A stretch of 64,000 bases of DNA from Euglena gracilis (lineage: Eukaryota > Euglenida > Euglenophyceae > Euglenales). The translations under genes and the position numbers were made by a program. The stretch covers positions 26,219,069 through 26,283,068 of the forward strand of contig CP154955.1 of the NCBI GenBank assembly GCA_039621445.1. The letters run 5' to 3'. Of this stretch, positions 48,664 to 59,046 are shown piece after piece. The notes under the pieces are model-generated. The model was not told the origin of the DNA and did not search any database. It worked only from the letters and a program-made list of their open reading frames with translations. How positions within the stretch are numbered: position 1 is the first letter of the stretch; every line of letters begins with the position of its first letter.

Positions 48664-48872
48664 TGGGGAAACGGCATTACCAGGCTCATGTAAGGTAAGT
48701 GCCTTCATGGAGCCTGGACACCCATATACTATATGTATATAAATACACTGGTAGCGGAAATCGCTAAACAGCCCTGGGATGAACCTGGGTCTGTGTCACA
48801 CACTCTGCGCTCTGGATGGAAGCATCCAAGAGCCCTTCCCCCCCCCGCCACCACCCCTCTATCAATGGCCAT
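48664..48872 (+). other. Spacer between ORF5 and satellite S2
   Basis: About 209 bp. It contains TATACTATATGTATATAAATAC (48,725-48,746), an A/T-rich TATA-like stretch, and the perfect microhairpin TAGCGGAAATCGCTA (48,752-48,766). No coding sequence is seen. It runs into the satellite at about 48,873. Confidence 0.4.
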
Positions 48873-50844
48873 GCTTTTTTGGAGCACGGTGCGGTCGATT
48901 TCGGCCGAAAACGACCGAAAAACGACGTTTTTTGGGAGGTCCGTTGCCAAAGTGCTATTTTACGCCTCCCGGGCGGCAGCTGCTGCGTTTTACGCACGCC
49001 CGCCGCGGGAAAAATTGCGCCTGTCGGGGCCGGCGCCCTTCGCAACAGTCAGGTAAAGGATCGCCGACCTCTACCCGGGGCAGAGCGCTCGTTTTTCCAG
49101 CGCCGGCGCGGCCGATTTCGGGCGAAAACGACCGAAAAACGACGTTTTTTTGGTGGCGTCCGTTGCCAAAGTGCTATTTTGCGCCTCCCGGGCGGTAACT
49201 CCCGCGTTTTACGCCCGCCCGCCGCAGGGAAAATTGCGCCTGTCGGGCCGGCGTCATTCGCAACAGTCAGGTAAAGCATTCGCCGACCTCTACCCGGGGC
49301 AGAGCGCTCGTTTTTGGAGCGCCGGCGCGGTCGATTTCCGGCAAAAACGACCGAAAAACGACGTTTTTTTGGGGAGTCGTTTGCTAAAGTGCTATTTTGT
49401 GCCTCCCGGGCGGTAACTGCTGCGTTTTACGCACGCCTGCCGCAGGTAAAATTGCGCCTGTCGGGCCCGCAACCTTCGCAACAGTCAGGTAAAGGATCGC
49501 GAACCTCTACCCGGGGCAGAGCGCTCGATTTTGGAGCACGGTCCGGCCGATTTCGGGTGAGAACGACAATTAAACGACGTCTTTTGGGGCGTCCGTTGCC
49601 AAAGTGCTATTTTGCGCCTCCCGGGCGGTAACTGCCGCGTTTTACGCAAGCCCGCCGGGTGCAAAATTGCACCTGTCGTGCCGGCGCCCTTCGCAACAGT
49701 CAGGTAACGGATTGCCGACCTCTACCCTGGGGACAGCGCGCTCGTTTTTGGAGCGCTGCCGCGGCCGCTTTCGGCCGAAAACGACCGAAAAACGACGTTT
49801 TTTGGGGGGTCCGTTGCCAAAGTGCTATTTTGCGTCTCCCGGGCGGTAACTGCTGCGTTTTACGCACGCCCGCCGGGGGCAAAATTGCACCTGTCGGGCC
49901 CGTGCCCTTCTCAACAGTCAGGTAAAGGATCGCTGGCATCTACCCGGGGCAGAGCGCTCGTTTTTCGATCGCCGGCGCGGCCGATTTCCGGCGAAAACGA
50001 CCGAAAAACGACGTTTTTTGGGGCGTCCGTTGCCAAAGTGCTATTTTGCGCCTCCCGGGCGGTAACTGCTGCGTTTTACGCACGCCCGCCGCGGGCAAAA
50101 TTGCGCCTGTCAAGCCGGCGCCCTTCGCAACAGTCAGGTAAAGGATCGCCGACCTGTACCCGGGGCAGAGCGCTCGTTTTCGGAGCGCCGGCGCGGCCGA
50201 TTTCGGGCGAAAACGACCGAAAAAAGACGTTTTTTGGTGGCGTCCGTTGCCAAAGTGCTATTTTGCGTCTCCCGGGCGGTAACTGCTGCGTCTTACGCAC
50301 GCCCGCCGCGGGCAAAATTGCGCCTGTCGGGCCGGCACCCTTCGCAACAGTCAGGTAAAGGATCGCCGACCTCTACCCGTGGCAGAGCGCTGGTTTTTGG
50401 AGCGCCGGCGCGGCCGATTTCGGGAGAAAACGACCGAAAGACGACGTTGTTTGGTGGCGTCCGTTGCCAAAGTGCTATTTTGCGCCTCCCGGGAGGTAAC
50501 TGCTGCGTTTTACGCAAGCCTGCCGCGGGCAAAATCGCGCCTGTCGAGCCGGCGCCCTTCGCAACAGTCAGGTAAAGGATCGCCGACCTCTACCCGGGGC
50601 AGAGCGGTCGTTTTTGGAGCGCCGGTGCGGTCGATTTCGGCCGAAAAGGACCGAAAAACGACGTTTTTTTGGGGCGTCCGTTGCCAATGTGCTGTTTTGC
50701 GCCTCCCGGGCGGTAACTGCTGCGTTTTTACGCACGCCCGCCGTGGTTAAAATTGCACCTGTCGGGGCCGTGCCCTTCTCAACAGTCAGGTAAAGGATCG
50801 CCGACCTCTACCCGGGGCAGAGCGCTCGCTTTTGGAGCGCCGGC
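48873..50844 (+). repeat. Satellite array S2, ~217-bp unit, about 9 units
   Basis: Same satellite as 29,783-33,375, in the same orientation. The motif CGCAACAGTC falls at 49,041, 49,259, 49,477, 49,692, about 49,909, 50,126, 50,343 and 50,560, giving a period of 215-218 bp. Units are more uniform than in S1, with no inverted block and no large internal deletions. The last unit stops at GGAGCGCCGGC, where the 371-bp repeat starts. Confidence 0.9.
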
Positions 50845-51215
50845 TGTGAGCGCCGCTAAGGCCTTGCATTGCCTTTCCCTGGAATTGTGATGTGATTTTG
50901 GTTTTAGGATTTAGCAAATGACAATTAGGAGTTGCCAATTACAATTTCGCCTGTGATTTGTCTGTGTGCAGGTGGCAAACTCCATGTACTGTTTGAGCTC
51001 GTCTGGCGTTGGCTTGTACACTGCAAGTTGAAGATTGGGATTTGGGAACCTTTTACAGAAAGATTTGGAGATTTTGGAGATGTCAAGATTTCAAGCCCCA
51101 CCAGGTGGAAAGGCCAAGGCCATAGGCAGGGGGTATCCCCCCCTGAGAGATGCCAGATTGGGAGATGGGAAATCTGGCAAAGGCCAGTGTCCTGAGCCGG
51201 ACCCTGGGCCTTCAC
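50845..51215 (+). repeat. 371-bp repeat, copy U1
   Basis: Matches 52,058-52,428 with only two differences noticed (A/G at about 51,018 and C/A at about 51,049). It starts TGTGAGCGCCGCTAAGG and ends GGGCCTTCAC. A pyrimidine-poor GTGTGCAG precedes a frame reading GKLHVLFELVWRWLVHC. No known domain. It joins the satellite on its left side. Confidence 0.8.
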
Positions 51216-52057
51216 AAACAGTACATCACGTTTGTCCATTACTGGGATATTCATGCTGTTCTGGTGAGCACACTGGGTGTGATTGCAAGTGTCATCAGAT
51301 GAAGGCTCTGAAGGCCGTGCCTGTGAGGCGCACGGGGTGCCTGAGGCTGAGTGTTGAGGAACAGCCAGATGGCAAGACAAGATCTGTGGCAATCCAGATG
51401 GAACCATGGATGGCTCTGGATCGTGATGAGATTGTCTCAATTTGCAGTGCTGGAGAGCCTGGGGCTACAAACGGCATGTTGCCACCGAAATCTGCAAAGA
51501 GAAGACGACGGCGGAAGGCCTTGGCTGTGGCCAGGGCATTGCAATGTTGATCTGCAGCTCTGTGTCTGGCAGGCTGATGCCCAGTCCTGTGTGGCTGTGT
51601 GGCTCGCATTGCCTGTGGTATTTTTTCTACCCCTGTCTCTGTGGTGGCTGTGCCCGACTTCGACATGTATGTGGCGACCCGCCCGATGGCTGAGTGGTGG
51701 TGATGCCCGGTTGGTGCCGTGGCTGTGATGCCCAAGTGGCTAGTGGAGATGTCTGTCGGATTTTATGTGGCCAATTCGACATGTATTTTTTCTGGCCTGC
51801 CTGCACTGTGGACCGCTTCAAGGGGGCCTTCGGGCTCTGGGACGCGGTGTATGGCGGGGCTCGTCTACCCCCCCTTCGGGAACTCATGTCGAGATTCCAC
51901 GGTTTCCCGAAAAGAAGAGAGCGGAAACCACGAAGTCTGGACATGGCAGCCCAAGGGGGCGGGACCGGGTTTCCACTGCACGGCCTAACGTCGCCTCTGT
52001 GTGTTTTCTCGATTTTTCGGGTCCAAAAACCCGGAAAATCTCGCCAGAGAAGGGGAG
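51216..52057 (+). other. Unclassified 840-bp sequence between the 371-bp repeats
   Basis: A plus-strand frame that starts in U1 (51,035-51,550, 171 residues) contains a Cys-rich piece (CPLLGYSCCSGEHTGCDCKC) and LRLSVEEQPDGKTRSVAIQM, and ends in a basic KRRRRRKALAVARA. A second frame, 51,694-52,062, is also open (CxxC at its start). The mixed composition, unlike the retroelements around it, suggests a captured fragment of host or other sequence. I cannot assign a family, and the frames may be chance. Confidence 0.35.
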
Positions 52058-52428
52058 TGTGAGCGCCGCTAAGGCCTTGCATTGCCTTTCCCTGGAATTG
52101 TGATGTGATTTTGGTTTTAGGATTTAGCAAATGACAATTAGGAGTTGCCAATTACAATTTCGCCTGTGATTTGTCTGTGTGCAGGTGGCAAACTCCATGT
52201 ACTGTTTGAGCTCGTCTGGCGTTGGCTTGTGCACTGCAAGTTGAAGATTGGGATTTGGGAACATTTTACAGAAAGATTTGGAGATTTTGGAGATGTCAAG
52301 ATTTCAAGCCCCACCAGGTGGAAAGGCCAAGGCCATAGGCAGGGGGTATCCCCCCCTGAGAGATGCCAGATTGGGAGATGGGAAATCTGGCAAAGGCCAG
52401 TGTCCTGAGCCGGACCCTGGGCCTTCAC
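52058..52428 (+). repeat. 371-bp repeat, copy U2
   Basis: Direct repeat of U1, offset 1,213 bp. It is preceded by GAGAAGGGGAG and followed at once by satellite unit S3. U1 plus the spacer therefore forms a 1,213-bp period, of which only the first 371 bp is present the second time. Confidence 0.8.
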
Positions 52429-52602
52429 GGCGCGGCCGGTTTCTGGAGAAAACGACCGAAAGACGACCTTTTTTTGGTGGCGTCCGTTGCCAAAGTGCTA
52501 TTTCGCGCCTCCCGGGCGGTAACTGCCGCGCTTTACGCACGCCCGCCGCGTGCGAAATTGCGCCTGTCGGGCCGGCGCCCTTCGCAACAGTCAGGTAAAG
52601 GA
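52429..52602 (+). repeat. Single partial satellite unit S3
   Basis: One ~174-bp piece of the 217-bp satellite (GGCGCGGCCGGTTTCTGG to CAGTCAGGTAAAGG). It joins U2 on its left and the truncated F2c gag on its right (AATTTTGAAAATGCGG). Confidence 0.85.
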
Positions 52603-53577
52603 AATTTTGAAAATGCGGGGAAAGACCTTCAGCATTTTCGAGAAAGTGTTGACAATATTTTGCGCATCCAACTTCCACAAAACTTCCAACAAATCAGCGA
52701 AATGCTGCAAGAAGCGGAAACGCGGAATGATTCCAAGTTTCTGCATGTGCAAGATGGTATGAGCCATCTTTTTGCCAAAGTGGAATCCTGTTCAACCATG
52801 CTACTGCAATTGCAGCACCAGTTACAAGCACAAAATGCCACCCCCAAAATGCCAGAAATCGGTAACTTTGTTGCGATGGGGCATTTTTGCCACACTCTCT
52901 ACTTCTTTCCAAGAAGCCCAACAACGGATTTTGCATCTCTGCTCGGAAATAGAGCATTTGAAGCAATTTCAAGCGAAAGTGCAAGAAAATTTTGTTCCCG
53001 TAGGCAAATTCAGCTTTTGGAGGAACGAATTTTACACTTGGAGCAAAAATCCTGCCATTGTGCCGCAAATCAGGATGGATTAACCACCCTGCACGCGAAA
53101 ATCGCGAATTGCGCACAACGGTTGGATTTCGCGCAACAACAATCACAAACGGACATTGGCGGTATTAATGCCACCGTTGTCGGTTTGCAGGAGCATGTTT
53201 CCGCACTTTCCAAGCGAATCGGCGACATTAGTGGTATTCAAGCCGCTATTGGGGAGTTGCAAACCTGTTGCACCTTGCTGTCCACCACAGTAGCGGAAAT
53301 TCACGCACTTCCCAATATCTCGCGTGCTCGGATATCCGAGTCACCAGAATCTCGCTCTCGTTTTATAACAAAATGCTTGGTAACAACAAGGAAACCTTGC
53401 AAGCATTTTGCACGAGTTTGATTCAACTTGAGGAATCTGTGAATCGGAATGCTAGATAATTGCAAGATGAGGTTTCACGGTGGGATGGACGAATTTCTGC
53501 GTTGTTGGAAAAGCCAACCGCGGAAAATTCGCGCACCACCGCGGAAACCCCCACCAAGTCACACCACCAATGTGGGT
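52603..53577 (+). pseudogene. F2c gag coiled-coil part, 5'-truncated
   Basis: The frame 52,363-53,421 (its first part is satellite) reads through the coiled coil (DLQHFRESVDNILRIQL, LLQLQHQLQAQ, TVVGLQEHVSALSKRIGDI). One inserted T at about 52,888 and a compensating change at about 53,010 put a garbled stretch between. At about 53,355 a two-base insertion ends the frame, which is continued in 53,268-53,459. It then runs to the inversion border at about 53,578. Confidence 0.65.
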
Positions 53578-54482
53578 GGATCCCCGTCTCATTGGGGTTT
53601 CACCTTATTCGCGATTGCGATGGTGCCCTTGAAGTCTCTCTGAGCAACCCGCTGACGCTCGGTGGTATTCCAGGCGTTTGTGTCAGGGTAATTCTTAAAA
53701 CCAAACGCGTTTCGCGGACTTTCCGCTCCGTGTGTATCCCGTGCAGGATTTCCCGCACCAAGTGTAAGGTTGGCAGGATTTTCCTGCGGGATTTGCAAAA
53801 AATTTGGTGAACTTCTCCCTGTGGGGCGGGTTTCCCGCCGAAAACCCGACGGGTTGTTCGGTAATCCAGAACCCGTTGGTGGTTGGTATGATCGCGAATG
53901 CGACACATGACCAATACCAGGTGTGGGTTGTTGGCTCATTCCTCCTACAAGGTTGGAATGTTGAATTTTTTGGTGGAGACTCGGATTTTCGAGCAGGGGG
54001 TCAATTTCCTCATCGGAAATGTGTTGCGAAAAGTGAGTTTGTGGTGTGGGCAAATGCAAAGGTGGTACAATTCGCGTTTTCGCGGGTGGTTGTACCAAAT
54101 TCGCGGTGGATGTAGGGATTCCTACTCCAGAAATGGTAATTTGAGAGCGCGATTCCGGGACATTTGGAATACCAACCGCAGCGCTTACCGCGGTGGGTGG
54201 TGGCATAACCGGTACCGGAGTGGACATTTTATCCAAACTCGCGGACAAGTCACGCACCGTTTCTTCCAAATATTCCACCAACTGGAGTTGGCCGCAAATA
54301 CGGTCAACCTCAGTCTCCAAATGCCTAATGCGTTTGCGGTAACGGGAAAAGTCGTCCAAGAGTGGTAACTTTTCAGAAACCAAGTGTAGGTCTTGGACAA
54401 GTTGTCTTTGGGACTCCTCCACATTCCGGAGTTGACCCGCAAGCGCTTTTACTGCATTTGAGACAATTTGCAACATGGGGAC
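53578..54482 (-). pseudogene. F2c inverted middle part of gag
   Basis: Minus-strand frame 54,515-53,589, 308 residues, identical as far as I can see to the F2b block (36,805-35,879). It has the same borders (GTGGATCC on the left, ACATGGGGACAA on the right). It begins MPSSTPSPEKFVPMLQIVSNA on the minus strand. Perfect agreement suggests a very recent copy. Confidence 0.8.
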
Positions 54483-55839
54483 AAATTTTTCGGGACTGGG
54501 AGTACTACTGGGCACTAAAGGGACCCACCCAAGACCCGAATCCCGAGGTAGTCAAGATGGAATTCATCGATTGCCTACCGAGGGAGGAGAACGTGCACGC
54601 AATTTGGTGATATGTAATGGCGTATCATTCGGTGACCTGGTTGAGCAATACGCTTCAACCAACTCAAGCTTGGTCATCAGGATTACCCTGGAGAAGAAAT
54701 GGCGACAATCCGCGCCATCAGATCGCAAATGGAAATCGATAGACCTTTGGTATGCCAAATGGTTAGCACTTGCTTCCGAAGTTGATGAACTTAGCGAGAA
54801 GCAAATGCGCGAACAATTCTATGCAGTTTTGTTGCATTTCACACCATCCCTCGTGAAGGATATCCATCGCGAGGAGTTGGCAGTGCATGAGATGACTCTT
54901 GCCCAACGTTGGAATTATGTGTCAAAGCAACTCAAGCTCACACAAGTTTTGGGACAAATACAGTCCGCTTTGCAAACGCATCCCAACGCGAGAATACCTG
55001 CGGGTGCGGTTAATGCGTTGCAAAAATCACATATGTCACCAAGATCACCCAACACGGGATCGAAAACGCGGAATCAGCGTTCTTCGGACCAAGTCACGGA
55101 TAAACTGTGCTTTTTGTGCAACAAATCTGGTCACATGTCTCGGGAATGCCCGAATCCCGATGCGCGAAAGCGTGTTGGAAGCCCAAGGGGCTCGACCTCC
55201 TCACGGGGATCGGGTTCCTCGACGTTTTCACGTCAATCGGGAGTTTCACGGTCTTCGGAGCATCGCTTTAGCGGTAGTAGGCCCAAGTCCCCATCGCGTG
55301 ATGGTCGGGAAGCCCGTCCTTCTCGCGGTCGGTCACCTGGACCCCCTTCCCGAAAACGGGATTTCAATCGCGACTCTTCACGATCTCGCTTGCGAAGTGG
55401 ATCATCCTCTTCGCGCGAGTCATCGGGGAAACCCCGTTACACCGGTCATGGTTGACGGGAAACCCGTTCGCCACGACGGTTTGACGGAGGAACAGAATAC
55501 CGTTCCCCCCGTTATGCGGAATCCCGCCACAAATCCCGTTGTTCACTTTGCAGTTCCAAAGACCACCACTCATCCAAATATCCAAGATCTCGTTCCCCCC
55601 AGCCCGGCTGCGGAAATCGCGGTAAGCTCCGCGATGACCGTGGTTACTCCTCCAACCGGCAAAAGGTCGGTTTCAAGATATCTTGTTTGGAGGAGGACAC
55701 CCCGGCTTCGAGCAGGGAGGGGGATGAGACCTCGGACGGGGAATTTAAAGAGGCCCGAATGGCGGTGCGCTCATTGAGTTCAATCTATTCCGCCAAAAAG
55801 TCCGTTGCCGGCTATGCGGCCGGTTCGGACTTGGAGTAG
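54483..55839 (+). pseudogene. F2c capsid, zinc knuckle and gag C-terminus ending in TAG
   Basis: The frame from 54,475 to 55,455 covers capsid (SIDLWYAKWLALASEVDEL, FTPSLVKDIHREELAVHEM), zinc knuckle CFLCNKSGHMSREC (55,108-55,149) and a Ser/Arg-rich tail. A two-codon loss near 54,588 shifts the extreme 5' part. A TGA at 55,453-55,455, probably from a CGA codon, is followed by the same open frame with an RS-rich stretch, CSLC, and KKSVAGYAAGSDLE up to the TAG at 55,837-55,839. Apart from that one TGA the gag 3' half is in a single frame with the protease beyond the TAG. Confidence 0.75.
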
Positions 55840-55875
55840 GGGAGCCCGAGGTCCGAGGGCACGGACCTCTGGGCT
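55837..55875 (+). promoter_or_regulatory. Gag/protease TAG with 13-bp hairpin, F2c
   Basis: Same element as at 37,294: TAG, GGG, then a 13-bp stem with one unpaired base and loop AGGGCA (55,843-55,875). In this copy the frame is open from capsid through the TAG to the protease D-T-G at about 56,140, with the same reading frame on both sides. That is the arrangement expected for stop-codon readthrough. Confidence 0.5.
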
Positions 55876-56922
55876 GATGAACAGATGGAGGTAAGACCTG
55901 ATCAACCTTACCCCCCCTGCCCATCCGCCTTCACGGTCAGTACCCGGAATTATTTCGGGTCCCCTACCCCCCACTCCACATTTCCGCTCGGAATGCTGAG
56001 CAAAGTAGGAAAGGGTTCATGGGAGAGCTGGAATGCAAACGTATTTCCGCCAGACCCTTCACTTTGCGTACCACCAATGAAATTACTCGTCCAAGCGGAA
56101 ATCCGCATTCAAAATTTCTCCACTAAAGTTAAAATTTTAATTGACACTGGTTGTCGCATTGCACTGCTTTTCGGTTGGGGTTGATACCGACCCCGCTCTT
56201 GGTAAGCGCCAAGAAACCGATCAAAATTACAACCGCGGATAACACCCCCATGTGTGGTGGTGATTTGGGGTGTGTGCTCGAGATACTCTTGCCCATCATT
56301 CCGAAGCATCACTCACAACCCCCACAATTACAACATTTCACCAATATTTGGGGTTACGAGTCCGGAATTCACGGGTCTGACGTAATTTTGGGATACCCAT
56401 TTTTACGCCTGTACCGATTGGTTGTGGATTGCCACTCCCACGGTTTGCGCACAGCACCATCCACTTCACTGACACCCAAACCACCATCAACGTTGGCATC
56501 CGCCATGATGACCACCACTTTTCCAACACCCTTACCCACAATGACAACACCGTTATCCACCACACCAACAACCGTTTTCCACACCCGGGGTACGGAGAAA
56601 GCCTCCCCCCTGCCCAATGACACACCAGCATGCGTTCCACATGAGGCAGGGCAAGCGAGTAGCGGTACCCCCGCCGTTTCACTGGGTTACAAGACGAAAG
56701 CCCAAAGGCCTGAAGATATATCGGTGTCGAGTAGTCGCCCAGCTACACCACCACTCCGTTTCCCACCAGTTGTGCCGAATCCAGGAACACCTGTACAAGA
56801 CTCACCGGGTAATGCCATCGACACCCACTTACACTCACACCCGTCACACCACTACACTTCCTTCCAATGTGTGCACTGCAGGAGAAATTCCAACCAATCG
56901 GATTTCGATTGTGGATGTTTAG
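55840..56922 (+). pseudogene. F2c protease region and CxxC/CxC motif
   Basis: In frame with gag: MEVRPDQPYPPCPSAF, then MKLLVQAEIRIQNFSTKVKI and LIDTGCRIALLF (retropepsin D-T-G) up to TGA at 56,182. The rest of the protease is in another frame (56,151-56,975): ITTADNTPMCGGDLGCV and SDVILGYPFLRL, then a Thr/Pro/His-rich linker and FQCVHCRRNSNQSDFDCGC. The shift inside the protease is shared with F2b. The C-run that breaks F2b near 37,370 is one base shorter here and keeps frame. Confidence 0.7.
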
Positions 56923-59046
56923 TTGAAGATCCGAACACTAATCGCTATTCAGAATACGGAAGCCACACTCAATGATATACTTGGTTGTAGCCCGCAATGC
57001 GCGGAAATACACCGAGTTCTCAAACAACGCGGATTAACCTCGTTGTTTGGAAACGCGAAAAGAGTTATGCCTAATCACCATCCAGAGTACACTTGGTATG
57101 AATTTGATGCGGAATGGGGAAAACCCCAACCTGTCCAAACTCCCTTGGGATTACCCCTTGAGGTAGTGGAAGACATCTCGCATGTTTGTGGATCCATTCA
57201 TTGTGTTTCTTCACTCCAACCCGGAAATCGGGTGCATGAATACGCGAAAAGCGTATGGAATGCTTTCAATTTTGGTCAATATCGCATTTTGGAACGATGG
57301 TTTTCCAAAATCTCGACATTGGCTGATTCTTTTGATTTGGCATTGGAAATCGATGCCTTTTCATCCAATGCACATGCCCGTTTGCCACGTCATTGGTCAC
57401 AACACTCCAAAGCATTTGATAAATTTTGGGGTGATACGGTGTTATGGATGCACCCTCCCCCAAAACTTATCGAATGTGCGATTGAGAAAATTCTACGGGA
57501 TGAAGCCCGTGGAGTTATTCTCATACCCATCATTTCGGAAGCGGAATGGTTCACCCAACTATCGTATGTGTGTTTTCATTGGTGGGATTTGCCCACTAAT
57601 GTACCGATTTTTAAAGATTTTTGTGGTAAAATATTACCACCCTTGCAAGAAATCATTTTTCGCGTATGTTTCTTCGATGCATTCGGAATGTCCGAATTCG
57701 CGGTGCCGAGGAAGCTCGGTAGCCCCAGGGATACCCTGGTGGTTTCCGCAGTCATCGAGAGTGCAGGTCAGCATCCTAAGTCAGCTGAATTCTGCTCGCG
57801 GATCCCCCGCGAATTTCACGGGGTGCTGGAAAATCCAGTATACGCGTGCGACATCGACCCCGCGATACGCGGTCCGTTCGGTATTTTTAAATCGAGCTTA
57901 AGGATGGAGCCAAACCAGTGCCAGGAGCCAAACCGGAAATTTTTTCGTTGTTCGGGAGAACGCGAACAAGCTCTCAATGAAATGATCGAGAAGCTTATTC
58001 AGCGCAAGTGGATCGTACCCTCGAAAAGCGAGTGGACATCCCAGGCATTTGTTGTTCCTAAACCCCCAGACCCCTCAGGTCAGAAGAAATGGAGACTCGT
58101 GTACCTGAACTCCCAAACAAGGGATGATCCCTTCCCGCTCCCCCTGATCGAGGATTTAATCACCAAACAATCGGAAAACCGGTTGTGGTCAATTTTCGAT
58201 CTGGAGGACGGTTTTCACCAAACGCACTTGCACCCTGACTCACAACCATACACGGCATTCGTGACATCCAGGGGTGTGTACCAGTGGACGGTACTTCCCA
58301 TGGGTGTTAAGAAAGGCCCAGCCATGTTTCAACACTTGATACAATGGGTTTTACGCGATTTACCGTTTGCCATTGTGTACATTGATGATGTGCTGGTGGG
58401 AACACGACCACCAACCGCAAAATCGAGCGAGGATATCCTCGTCACACACTTCCTCCATGTTTGCGCGGTATTAGCCGCTTTTCAAAAACATGTGCTTTTC
58501 GCGAAAGGCGCGAAAATGCATTTGTTTCGGATTCTTGTAAAATTTTGCGGTCACATCCTCAGCAATGGACAGCGGAAAGCCGCTCCGAGTAAACGCGAAG
58601 CCATTAAGAAATGGACCCCTGAGGTAATCAAAACGATTACACACCTCAAAGGATTTTTGGGATTAGCCCAATATTACGCGATTTATATGAATGACTTCGC
58701 GAAAATCGCGGTGCCCCTCACCAAACAGCTCAAAAACCGGGCGGTTGACAACACCAAAGTCATTTGGGATGACCAAATGCGCGGGGCCCTTGAGAAAATC
58801 AAGGTTTTGCTTTTGGAGAATGTTGTCCTCGAAATCGCGGACCCATACAAACCATACGTACTGGAAGTCGACAGCAGCGATTACGCTGTTGGCGGAGTTC
58901 TTAGCCAGCATAATGCGGCGAATGAGCTCCTACCTGTGGCTTTCTTCAGCAGAAAGTTACAGGGCGACGATGGAAAGGGTCAAGTCAAATGGAGTATACG
59001 CGAGAAGGAAACCTGCTTATACTCCAGAAATTTCGAAGCTGGGTAG
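56923..59046 (+). CDS. F2c Dam-like region, reverse transcriptase and RNase H
   Basis: A 707-codon open frame, three residues longer than F2b because of a small rearrangement near residue 325 (about 57,890-57,935). Dam-like region with LWMHPPPKLI; RT with SIFDLEDGFHQ and IVYIDDVLVG intact; RNase H start with VLEVDSSDYAVGG and REKET. Differences from F2b include G/D near residue 144, R/P near 404 and L/M near 465. It then shifts frame as in F2b. The best RT in the window by motif integrity, together with F2b. Confidence 0.85.
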   Translation: MKIRTLIAIQNTEATLNDILGCSPQCAEIHRVLKQRGLTSLFGNAKRVMPNHHPEYTWYEFDAEWGKPQPVQTPLGLPLEVVEDISHVCGSIHCVSSLQPGNRVHEYAKSVWNAFNFGQYRILERWFSKISTLADSFDLALEIDAFSSNAHARLPRHWSQHSKAFDKFWGDTVLWMHPPPKLIECAIEKILRDEARGVILIPIISEAEWFTQLSYVCFHWWDLPTNVPIFKDFCGKILPPLQEIIFRVCFFDAFGMSEFAVPRKLGSPRDTLVVSAVIESAGQHPKSAEFCSRIPREFHGVLENPVYACDIDPAIRGPFGIFKSSLRMEPNQCQEPNRKFFRCSGEREQALNEMIEKLIQRKWIVPSKSEWTSQAFVVPKPPDPSGQKKWRLVYLNSQTRDDPFPLPLIEDLITKQSENRLWSIFDLEDGFHQTHLHPDSQPYTAFVTSRGVYQWTVLPMGVKKGPAMFQHLIQWVLRDLPFAIVYIDDVLVGTRPPTAKSSEDILVTHFLHVCAVLAAFQKHVLFAKGAKMHLFRILVKFCGHILSNGQRKAAPSKREAIKKWTPEVIKTITHLKGFLGLAQYYAIYMNDFAKIAVPLTKQLKNRAVDNTKVIWDDQMRGALEKIKVLLLENVVLEIADPYKPYVLEVDSSDYAVGGVLSQHNAANELLPVAFFSRKLQGDDGKGQVKWSIREKETCLYSRNFEAG

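Noticed and set aside
51035-51550. A genuine host gene in the U1-insert region
   Set aside because: The frame starts inside a repeat, has no recognisable domain, and other frames are equally open, so it is described only as unclassified.
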